Positions 17,785 through 25,279 of a stretch of DNA of 64,000 nucleotides are shown one piece after another. The stretch comes from Candidatus Zipacnadia bacterium (GTDB lineage: Bacteria > Armatimonadota > Zipacnadia > Zipacnadales > UBA5352): the NCBI GenBank assembly GCA_029820945.1, contig JALGUJ010000003.1:37823-101822 (forward strand), in the 5' to 3' direction. Below the pieces are notes generated by a model. It saw only the letters and a list, made by a program, of their open reading frames with translations, was not told the origin of the DNA and ran no database searches. Each line of letters starts with the position of its first letter. The first letter of the stretch is position 1. The translations under genes were made by a program, and so were the position numbers.

Positions 17785-20499
17785 TCAGCCGGCGGCGGGC
17801 GCCGACTCGACCACGAGCGTGACATCGCAGGGATAGCGTCCCGCGCGCGAGCTGTATACCGCGAGCCCGCCCCTGTCCGCCCCCGAATCCTCAGACGCGA
17901 TACGCACCGTCACGATTCCATCCGCGGCGGCCGCCGCCGCTCTCTCGGCCGAGAGGTCCACCCGCACAAGCTGCCCGTATCGCCCCAGCAGCCCGTGCAT
18001 GTGTGACAGCGCGCCGCGGGAGTCGGCCGGCTGGTTCGGCAACGCGAGTACCGCGGCCTCCGCACGGCCGATCGCTATCCGCGCCCTGGACGGCCAGCGT
18101 TCCGCTTCGGTCTGCGGCGCCCCGGCGCGCGCGCTGGACAGCTCCACGAGCAGGTGCAGGGCCGCGATGCGCCTCGGATCGAGGTCCTCGGGCAGATCGA
18201 AGCTGTACTCCACCGAGCCGTCGCCCAGTCCCGCCAGGAGGTGGACGTCGCCCTCGACCTCGCCGCGCTCGATGTCACCCTCGAAGGCGGCGTCGCAGTC
18301 GCCCGCAGTCTTGCGCAGCACGACGGCGCCATCCTGGGACGCCGCATGTTCGCCGACGACCTCAAAGAAGCAGAAGTTCATCGCCGCCGGCCTGCCCCGC
18401 CCGTCGTCAAGCACGGCCTCGACGCGGGCGAGGCCGGGCTCGTCGGGCAGCGTCAGCTCGATCGCGGCGGAATCGCCGCTAACGGCCGCCGGTCTGGTCC
18501 TGCGCACCAGGGCGCGCGCGCGGCCGAGACGGCCAGTGAAGGTGGCGCTCCAGCGCACGCGCCGGGCAAGCTCGGCCGCACGCGCGGACGGCCGCAGAAA
18601 GACCGGGACCGTCACGCGGTCGCCGGGCGCAGCCGTGCGCGCGGGCGGGCAGTCGAAGCCCACGAACAGCTCCCCGAGGATCAGCGCCGGATGGTAGCCG
18701 AACTGCTTCGGGGAGCGATCGTAGTTGTAGAGCCCGTTGTGCTCCCACTCGATGTCCGTCAGCTCGGTGTAGACGTAGCCGCAGATCTCCTCATGCTTGC
18801 GCAGCTCGTTGGTGAGGAAGAGCAGGCACCAGGAGACGTCGAGGTCGCCCATGCGCGCTGAGATGCCCCCGTACTCGCTGTTGAGCAGCGGCTGGCCGCC
18901 CTGGCGGCTGCCGCCGGCGAAGTTGAACTGCGAGCCCGGATGCGTCTGCTCCACGACCTCCTCGATGTGCTCCCGCGCCTGGTCGTAGTCGTTGAGGTAG
19001 AAGTGCCAGCTATTGATGTCGGTGACGATGTGGTCGCGCAGGCAGGCCGAGTTGTCCTCCACAAGCCGCGTCGAGTCCATCTCGCCGGTGGCCTCATAGC
19101 ACTCGCGCACCCACTGCTGTCGCTCCGGCATTTGAGCGTACTCGCGACCACCCAGGCCCCAGGTCTCGTTGAAGAGGCACCAGGCGATGATGCTCGGGTG
19201 GTTGAAGTCGCGCGTCATGGTCCCGCGGAGGTTACGCTCCCAGCGGTCCCTCGCCAGCTCCGAGTAGCCGTCATAGCCGAAGTTGGGCATATCGCACATC
19301 AGCAGAATGCCCACACGGTCCGCCCAATAAAGGTAGCGGGGGTCGGGCGTCTTGACGTGCAGCCGGAGGAAGTTGAGCCCGGCCTCGCGGGCCAGGACCA
19401 GGTCGCGCCGGATGGCGGCATTGCTGGGATGCGTGTAGACCCCCTGCGGATGGAAGCTCTGATCCAGCGCCCCGCGCAGATAGATTGGCTCCCCATTCAA
19501 GCGGATGTATGCCGGCCCATCCTCGCCCAGAGGGCCGACATCGACGTCGCGCATGCCGAACTGCGTGTGCACCTCGTCGATAGCCCGGCCGCCCTGCAGG
19601 AGCCGCACGCGCAGCCGGTACATGTGAGGGCTTTCTGGTGCCCAGGGGATGGGGGCGCGGATGTGCGCGCTCAGTCGCACCTGGCCGTGATCGTCCAGCG
19701 GCACGGGGCCAAGCTCGGCCACGGTCAGGCCCGTCGAGGTGCGCACGGCGGCGGCGACGGCCAGGTCCGCGGCGCCCTCGGGCACGTGAGTTCTGACTGT
19801 AACGGTCGCAAGCCCCCCGGCCAGGTGCGGCTGCACCTGAATGGCATCGATGTGCGCGGCCGCCCGCGGCTCAAGCCACACCGTCTGCCAGATGCCACTC
19901 GTGGGCGTATACCAGCTCGGCACCTGCTTGCCCAGCGGCTTGCGGCTCTCGTCCTGGGGGTCGTGCACGCGGATGACGAGGGTGTTCTCACCCCCAACCA
20001 GCGCATCCGTGACATCGAAGCTCACGGGCAGGTAGCCGCTCTCCGCCTCCCCGACCGGGACGCCGTTGACCCAGGCGCGCAGCTCCCAGTCCGCGGCGCC
20101 GACGTTCAGGAAGACGCGGTGGCCCTGCCACCGGGCGGGCACGATGAACGAGCGCCGGTACCAGCCAACGGTCTGCCGCGGCGCCTCGCGGTAGTTCTCG
20201 ACGGTGACCGAGGTCGGGTCCAGGTAGGCCTCGCGGCTGAACCAGCAGCCGTTGCCCGCCTGTTCCCCGGTCCCCCACGCCAGGTGGCTCTCCCACGGGA
20301 AAGGCACCACGATGGTGCGCGGGAAGCTCTCTGCGCCGCTCTCGTGCAGGCCCCGGGCGGGCCCGCGGTCATCGGGATCAAAGCTGAACTGCCACGGTCC
20401 GTTAAGGTTCAGCCAGTCGATGCCGGGCCGCAGGCCACGGTGGAAGTCGGGCCGCGGGTGTTCAGGACGTGGCACAGCATGGCTGCCGGGACGGCTCAT
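17785..20499 (-). CDS. glycoside hydrolase family 2 enzyme
   Basis: The 904-residue protein has the GH2 order: sugar-binding jelly roll (about 25-215, WYRRSFIVPARWQG), immunoglobulin-like beta-sandwich (215-325), TIM barrel from about 330 (YLRGALDQSF). The acid/base Glu445 lies in FNETWG and the nucleophile Glu542 in LNSEYGG. A further C-terminal beta region (about 620-904) extends past the minimal family length. No signal peptide is present, so it should act in the cytoplasm on imported oligosaccharides. ATG 20499 is preceded by GGGAG at 8 bases. It is divergent from the winged-helix/KaiC-SBP pair, 253 bases away. Beta-galactosidase, mannosidase or glucuronidase specificity cannot be told apart. 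Confidence 0.9.
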   Translation of the reverse strand: MSRPGSHAVPRPEHPRPDFHRGLRPGIDWLNLNGPWQFSFDPDDRGPARGLHESGAESFPRTIVVPFPWESHLAWGTGEQAGNGCWFSREAYLDPTSVTVENYREAPRQTVGWYRRSFIVPARWQGHRVFLNVGAADWELRAWVNGVPVGEAESGYLPVSFDVTDALVGGENTLVIRVHDPQDESRKPLGKQVPSWYTPTSGIWQTVWLEPRAAAHIDAIQVQPHLAGGLATVTVRTHVPEGAADLAVAAAVRTSTGLTVAELGPVPLDDHGQVRLSAHIRAPIPWAPESPHMYRLRVRLLQGGRAIDEVHTQFGMRDVDVGPLGEDGPAYIRLNGEPIYLRGALDQSFHPQGVYTHPSNAAIRRDLVLAREAGLNFLRLHVKTPDPRYLYWADRVGILLMCDMPNFGYDGYSELARDRWERNLRGTMTRDFNHPSIIAWCLFNETWGLGGREYAQMPERQQWVRECYEATGEMDSTRLVEDNSACLRDHIVTDINSWHFYLNDYDQAREHIEEVVEQTHPGSQFNFAGGSRQGGQPLLNSEYGGISARMGDLDVSWCLLFLTNELRKHEEICGYVYTELTDIEWEHNGLYNYDRSPKQFGYHPALILGELFVGFDCPPARTAAPGDRVTVPVFLRPSARAAELARRVRWSATFTGRLGRARALVRRTRPAAVSGDSAAIELTLPDEPGLARVEAVLDDGRGRPAAMNFCFFEVVGEHAASQDGAVVLRKTAGDCDAAFEGDIERGEVEGDVHLLAGLGDGSVEYSFDLPEDLDPRRIAALHLLVELSSARAGAPQTEAERWPSRARIAIGRAEAAVLALPNQPADSRGALSHMHGLLGRYGQLVRVDLSAERAAAAAADGIVTVRIASEDSGADRGGLAVYSSRAGRYPCDVTLVVESAPAAG

Positions 20500-20752
20500 G
20501 ATGTCACTCCCGCATCGTCGTCCGGGACCCTAACGACCCGCCGAGTGTTAGTAACGCCACTGACCCGCACCGGGGCGCGGGGCGTGAGCGCGATAGACGT
20601 TCCCCCATGCGCTCTCCGGAACCTCCTCTGGTGAAAGGCGAGGGAGAATCGCATTCCCGAGGAGGAGTCGGGGGCGCGTATGATAAAATGAATGTACACT
20701 GGCTCCCGATCGGTCTTCGCGGGGGTGCTCGTCGCTCCAGAGCCGGGCGCGG
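20500..20752. promoter_or_regulatory. divergent intergenic region, GH2 versus winged-helix/KaiC-SBP
   Basis: This 253-base spacer must hold the promoters of two divergent units. An inverted repeat CTAAC-N12-GTTAG lies near 20530-20551, inside a pair of TAACG direct repeats, 30 bases from the GH2 start; it could be an operator. An AT-rich island TATGATAAAATG at 20679-20690 is the only minus-10-like element on the plus side and has no good minus-35. Binding by the neighbouring winged-helix protein is a guess. Confidence 0.35.
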
Positions 20753-21151
20753 ATGGTTGCCATGGACGATCGCGTGAGACAGTTCATCGAGGAGATCGCG
20801 CAGGACCTGGTGGGTCTGGACGTCGCTCTGTTCTACCAGGCTAATCCGCGGGCGTTCGACACGGCCTCGGGGATAGCGCTTCGTACCCACCGCTCCCTGA
20901 AGGACGTCGAGCCGGCTCTGCAGCGGATGAGCGAGCGGGGCTACCTTGAGGTGCTCTCCCGCGGCGACGGCCGCTACCAGGTCTTCGCGCTATCACCGGC
21001 GCCTGAGGTCTGGCGCACGCTCTGCCACGTCAGCGAGGCCTACCACGAGGATCCCGAGGCCCGCAAGGAGATCATCCTGATGCTGGTGCAGCGGCGGCTT
21101 CAGCGCCGCACGGCGGGGCAGAATACGGGGGGGAGTGGACCCGATGGCTGA
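20753..21151 (+). CDS. small winged-helix DNA-binding protein
   Basis: The 132-residue protein (129 if ATG 20762 is used) has a helix-rich N-terminus and a winged-helix pattern: ALFYQANPRAFDTASGIALRT-like helices, a recognition helix near residues 45-60, then a two-strand wing (GYLEVLSRGDGRYQVFAL, residues about 65-82). The C-terminal tail is basic. It overlaps the next gene by 8 bases (ATGGCTGA), so the two are translationally coupled. This suggests it is the regulator or DNA-binding partner of the KaiC-SBP protein. The upstream ribosome-binding site is weak. Target genes are unknown; the divergent GH2 gene is the nearest candidate. Confidence 0.7.
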   Translation: MVAMDDRVRQFIEEIAQDLVGLDVALFYQANPRAFDTASGIALRTHRSLKDVEPALQRMSERGYLEVLSRGDGRYQVFALSPAPEVWRTLCHVSEAYHEDPEARKEIILMLVQRRLQRRTAGQNTGGSGPDG

Positions 21152-23771
21152 GCTGGTTGGCACCGGCATCGGCGGCCTGGACACCATCCTGGGAGGGGGG
21201 CTGCGTCAGGGCTCCTGCACGCTGCTGGAGGGCATCCCCGGCACCGGGAAGACCACCATCGGCCTCTGCTTCCTCTACCACGGCGCCGCGAACGACGGCG
21301 ATCCCGGCATCGCCATCACCTTCGAGCAGTTCCCCCAGCAGATGGTGGACGATGCCGCCCAGTTCGGCTGGGACATCCCCGCCCTCGAGCGCCAGGGGCT
21401 CATGCGCATCATGTGCACCTCGCCCGATGTCTTCCTCGACCAGCTCAGCGAGGTGGGCGGGGTGGTCGATCGGCTGGTCTCCGAGATGGGCGCGAGGCGG
21501 GTGCTGATCGACAGCGCCTCGCACCTGGCCCAGATCAGCGAGGATCCGAGCAAGCTACGCGCGCTCTTCTACAGCATGATCAACGGCCTCAAGCGCGCCG
21601 GCCTGACCACGATCGTCACCAAGGAGCTCGAGTCCCCGGAGGTGGCGCAGATCCCGTTCGAGGAGTACCTCTGCGACACCGTCGTGCGGCTCGATAATGT
21701 GATGGTGGGGGGCTTCCGGCGCCGCCGCTACATCGAGGTCGTGAAGTCGCGCGGGCAGGCCCACCGGCTCGGGCGGCACGGCTTCGAGCTCGGCCCTGAG
21801 GGCCCGAAGGTCTACCCCCGCTACCACGCTGAGGCCAGCATGGCCGCCGAAGCCTGCCCGGTGCGGAAGCTGACCACCGGCGTGGAGGGCCTCGACCGCA
21901 TGCTCGCCGGGGGATTGCTGGTGGGCAGCTCGACGCTGGTGGCGGGGAGCGCCGGCGTGGGCAAGACCACGCTGGGCCTGCAGTTCATCTGCGAGGGGGC
22001 GGCCCACGGCGAGCCGGGCGTCTATGTGACCTTCGAGGAGTCGCCCGCGAAGCTCGCCTGCCAGGCCGCGGGCTTCGGGCTCGACCTCGAAGGGTTACGC
22101 GAGAGCGGCATGGTGACCGTAGTCCACGAGCTGCCGACCACGGTCCGGCTTGAGAAGCTGCTGCTGCAGTTGGCCGATGAGATCGACCGCATCGGCGCGA
22201 CGCGGCTGGTCTTCGACAGCCTGACCGATCTCGACATGGCCTTCGCCGATGAGGACAATGTGCGCGAGGCGGTCTACAACCTGGTGAGCATGCTCGCCGC
22301 CCGGTGCGTCACCAGCATCGTGGTCAGCGAGGTGCCCGAGCTGTTCGGCCAAACCTACGTCACCGCCGAGCACCTCTCCATCATCGTGGACGGCATTATC
22401 CTGATGAAGTACCTGGAACTCGAGAGCGAGATCCAGCGCGCCGTCTCCGTGCTGAAAATGCGCGGCTCCGAGCACGACACCGGCATCTGGCGCTATGTCA
22501 TCGAGAGCCAAGGGATTGACGTGCTGAGCCGGTTCGAAGGCGCGGAGGGGCTGATGGTGGGGGCCGCGCGCACCACCAGCATCGCGCTGTCGGTGCGCAG
22601 CTTTAGCGAGTTCGACGAGCAGCTCAACGCCGAGCTGCTGGAGCGCTTCTCGCAGATTCACCCCAACGTCTCCCCCGTCTCCTTGAACCTGCCGTACAAC
22701 CCCGACGAAGCGCTGGAGACGATCCGCACGGCGCTGCGGGCGGAGACCACCCAGCTCTCAGTGGCACCGATGTGCCTGTACTGGACCCCGGAGGTCGTGG
22801 CGACGGGCAGGCTGCGCGAACTCGATGATCTCCTCTCCGCCGAGGAGATCGACCAGCACATGGCCGAGGTCGTCGAGCCGGGGACCGGCGATGGTCACCT
22901 CTATGGCATTCCCGCCATCGCGCTCTGCGGCGCCCTGCTGTATCGGCGCGACCTGCTGGACAAGCACGGCTTCCAGGCGGCGCCGATCACCTGGGAGGAG
23001 CTCATCGAGCAGGCGAGCAAGGTGCTCGCCGATGAGGGTCGCGACGACCTCATCGGCTTCCAGTTCCCGGCCTACATGTATGAGGGTCTGAGCACCTCCT
23101 TCCTGACGAACCTGTGGAGCAACGGCGGCTCGGTCGTGGGCGAGGGCGGGCGATGCGCGCTCGACAGCGAGGCCGCACTGGAGGCCCTCCGCTTCATCCG
23201 CTCGCTCATACACGAGCACGGCATCACGCCGCAGACTGTGACCGGCTACAACGGCGGGCTCGAGCCGCAGCAGGACTTCATCGAGGGCCGCACGCTCTTC
23301 CTCTATATGCTCCCCAGCGTGCTGCAGGAGGTCAACCGCCCTGACAGCCCGCTGCTGGGCAGGGCCGGGCTGGCCGGCCCGCCGCATGGGCCGCGCGGCG
23401 ACCGTGGCTACAGCTTCCTGGGCGGCTGGCACTTCGGCATCCCCGTCAACGCCAAGGCCCCCGTGGCAGCGGGGCAGTTCATCCAGTTCATGACCAGCAG
23501 CGAGGTGCAGAAGGAGCGGGCCGTGCGCGGGGGCCCGCTGCCCACCATCAGCAACCTCTACCGCGACCCGGAGGTCCTGGCCTTCAACCCCCACTATCCG
23601 ATCGTCTACGAGCTAATCCGCAGCGCGCGCAAGCGCCACGAGATCCCCAACTACCTGCAGGTCTCTCGCCTTATGCAGCAGCACCTGCATCCGGTGCTGA
23701 CCGGCGACGCGGAGCCCGAGGCCGCTTTGGACGAGCTGTACGGCAAGGTCCGCGGGCTTATCGAGCAGTAG
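21144..23771 (+). CDS. double KaiC-like ATPase fused to a sugar-binding-protein (SBP family 1) domain
   Basis: ATG 21144 follows GGGGAG at 8 bases, inside the end of the winged-helix gene. The 875-residue product has two RecA/KaiC domains. Domain 1 has Walker A GIPGTGKTT (about 30-38) and Walker B VLIDS; domain 2 has GSAGVGKTT (about 270) and LVFDS. KaiC-type catalytic glutamates are a full pair in domain 2 (TFEES) but Glu-Gln in domain 1 (TFEQF). From about residue 475 the chain is an extracellular solute-binding protein family 1 fold: F-x-x-x-x-P near its start, RLRELDDLL, YGIPAIALCGALLYRRDLLD, GGWHFGIPVN, and the typical tail PNYLQVSRLMQQHLHPVLTGD. No signal peptide or membrane segment exists, so a transporter-type sugar receptor appears to be cytoplasmic and tied to an ATPase. 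Sensing of an internal sugar is inferred. Confidence 0.9.
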   Translation: MAELVGTGIGGLDTILGGGLRQGSCTLLEGIPGTGKTTIGLCFLYHGAANDGDPGIAITFEQFPQQMVDDAAQFGWDIPALERQGLMRIMCTSPDVFLDQLSEVGGVVDRLVSEMGARRVLIDSASHLAQISEDPSKLRALFYSMINGLKRAGLTTIVTKELESPEVAQIPFEEYLCDTVVRLDNVMVGGFRRRRYIEVVKSRGQAHRLGRHGFELGPEGPKVYPRYHAEASMAAEACPVRKLTTGVEGLDRMLAGGLLVGSSTLVAGSAGVGKTTLGLQFICEGAAHGEPGVYVTFEESPAKLACQAAGFGLDLEGLRESGMVTVVHELPTTVRLEKLLLQLADEIDRIGATRLVFDSLTDLDMAFADEDNVREAVYNLVSMLAARCVTSIVVSEVPELFGQTYVTAEHLSIIVDGIILMKYLELESEIQRAVSVLKMRGSEHDTGIWRYVIESQGIDVLSRFEGAEGLMVGAARTTSIALSVRSFSEFDEQLNAELLERFSQIHPNVSPVSLNLPYNPDEALETIRTALRAETTQLSVAPMCLYWTPEVVATGRLRELDDLLSAEEIDQHMAEVVEPGTGDGHLYGIPAIALCGALLYRRDLLDKHGFQAAPITWEELIEQASKVLADEGRDDLIGFQFPAYMYEGLSTSFLTNLWSNGGSVVGEGGRCALDSEAALEALRFIRSLIHEHGITPQTVTGYNGGLEPQQDFIEGRTLFLYMLPSVLQEVNRPDSPLLGRAGLAGPPHGPRGDRGYSFLGGWHFGIPVNAKAPVAAGQFIQFMTSSEVQKERAVRGGPLPTISNLYRDPEVLAFNPHYPIVYELIRSARKRHEIPNYLQVSRLMQQHLHPVLTGDAEPEAALDELYGKVRGLIEQ

Positions 23772-23795
23772 CCTCCCCCGGGGGACATTCCAGCG

Positions 23796-24022
23796 ATGTC
23801 CGCATGCCCACGGCGAGACCCTCGTCAGCCCTACGGCCGGCGCCGGGCGACTGCCGCGGCATTGCTCGCACTCTGCGTCGTCTCTCCGGCGTACTGCCAG
23901 AGCAGCTACCTCTGGCACGAGATCGAGGACCTCATCACCGCGCGGGATTGGCTGACCTTCACCCGAGTCACCAAGGCGGGCTTGCCGGATCGCCTCAAGC
24001 GGCGTTGCGCGGCAGCGGACGT
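23796..24022 (+). pseudogene. possible remnant of a secreted protein gene
   Basis: An ATG at 23796, 10 bases after GGGGGA, opens a frame with a plausible signal peptide (RRRATAAALLALCVVSPAYC) and about 40 further residues (WHEIEDLITARDWLTF). The frame then runs antisense through the end of the Gfo/Idh gene until 24236, which cannot be genuine conserved coding. It looks like the 5' end of an exported protein cut off by rearrangement, or chance. No family is recognised. Confidence 0.3.
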
Positions 24023-25105
24023 CTACTTGATCTTCACGGCCCGGCCCGAATCGGCGGACTTGTACATGGCGTCCAGGATCTTCATGATGCGCAGGCCGTC
24101 GGTCGCGGGCGAGATGGGCTCCTCGCCCTCGATCAGGCAGTCCACGAAGTGCTGCACCGCCGTGTGCCGGCCCATGGCCTCATCGGGCTCAAGCTTGACG
24201 ACGCGATCGACGGCCTCGTCCTGCTCCTGGGTGTAGATCTCGAGGGTGTCGATGGCCGTGTCGTCGATGCCGTCCACGGCGAAGACGCGCTCGAGGCTGG
24301 CGCCCGCCTCGGTGCCCATGAGCGTGGAGTAGACCCACTCACGCTTGATGCGCGATGCCCATGAGGCCTCGAGCAGGATCGTCTGGCCGCCGGCGAACTT
24401 GAGCATGCCCACCGCCATGTCCTCGACGTCGAAGGTGCCCTTCGGGTCGGGGGTGCCCCACGGCCCCAGGCCCTCCATCTGCGGCCCGAAGACCGAGTAG
24501 GTGGAGGCCAGGCACAGCTCCGGCTCGGGGTTGCCCATCAGCCACATGGTCAGGTCGAGCATGTGCACGGCCAGGTCGATCAGCGGTCCGCCGCCGGCGA
24601 CCTCCTCGCTGGTGAACCAGCTTCCCCAGCCGGGGATGCCGTTGCGGCGGATCCAGCCGCAGCGGGCGAAGTAGATGTCGCCGAATGTCCCCGCGTCCAC
24701 GTGCCCCTTGAGCATCTTCGCCTCGGGGCGGAAGCGGTTGTTGAACTGGATCATCAGCGTCAGGCCCGCCTTCTCGGCGGCGTCCACCATTCGCTGCCCC
24801 TCCCTGGCGGTGCGCGCCAGGGGCTTCTCACAGAGCACGTTCTTGCCCGCCTTGAGGCAGCCGATGGTGAGCGGCGCATGGAACTTGTTCGGCACGCAGA
24901 CGCTGACGCAGTCCAGGTCGAGCTCCAGCATGTCCTCGTAGTCGGTGAAGAGTTCCTCGATTCCGTACTCCTCGCCGGTCTCCGCGAGCAGCTCCTCGTT
25001 GAGGTCGCAGAGCGCAACGACCTCGGCGTCTTCGTGGGCCTGGTAGCCCTCGATGTGATAGGTGCCGATTCCGGCGCCGATGACTCCGGCCTTGATCTTC
25101 GCCAC
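24023..25105 (-). CDS. Gfo/Idh/MocA family sugar dehydrogenase
   Basis: The 360-residue protein has the N-terminal NAD(P) Rossmann motif (GVIGAGIGTYH, residues 8-18) and the family lysine in CEKPLA near residue 95, followed by the two-layer C-terminal domain (GGGPLIDLAVHMLDL, with the catalytic-region His). GTG 25105 has AGGGAGG at 8 bases. Members oxidise or reduce sugars, inositols or their derivatives in the cytoplasm. It is divergent from the Old-Yellow-Enzyme-type gene, 174 bases away, and ends convergently toward the KaiC-SBP gene. Substrate is unknown. Confidence 0.9.
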   Translation of the reverse strand: MAKIKAGVIGAGIGTYHIEGYQAHEDAEVVALCDLNEELLAETGEEYGIEELFTDYEDMLELDLDCVSVCVPNKFHAPLTIGCLKAGKNVLCEKPLARTAREGQRMVDAAEKAGLTLMIQFNNRFRPEAKMLKGHVDAGTFGDIYFARCGWIRRNGIPGWGSWFTSEEVAGGGPLIDLAVHMLDLTMWLMGNPEPELCLASTYSVFGPQMEGLGPWGTPDPKGTFDVEDMAVGMLKFAGGQTILLEASWASRIKREWVYSTLMGTEAGASLERVFAVDGIDDTAIDTLEIYTQEQDEAVDRVVKLEPDEAMGRHTAVQHFVDCLIEGEEPISPATDGLRIMKILDAMYKSADSGRAVKIK

Positions 25106-25279
25106 TTCACGAGCCTCCCTGTATGCAGATGGCCTCTATCAATCGCCAACTCGCCACCCGGACCCTTCGACGCGCGGGCGGCGTCACCTCTCCGCATCCC
25201 TGAGCAGGTGCCAACGCACAAGCCGCGAAGGATATCCCAGCCTTGGGGTCGCAGCGCCACTGCGAGGAGTGACGGAGAC

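Noticed and set aside
18940..20634. 564-codon plus-strand open frame
   Set aside because: Antisense to the GH2 gene, whose catalytic motifs are complete.
20679..20690. TATGATAAAATG as the promoter of the winged-helix/KaiC-SBP pair
   Set aside because: No acceptable minus-35 at 16-18 bases; kept only as a note in the intergenic entry.
24563..25279. Long upstream extension of the flavin oxidoreductase frame
   Set aside because: It is antisense to the Gfo/Idh gene and lacks homology; the GTG at 25280 has a ribosome site and the normal family N-terminus.
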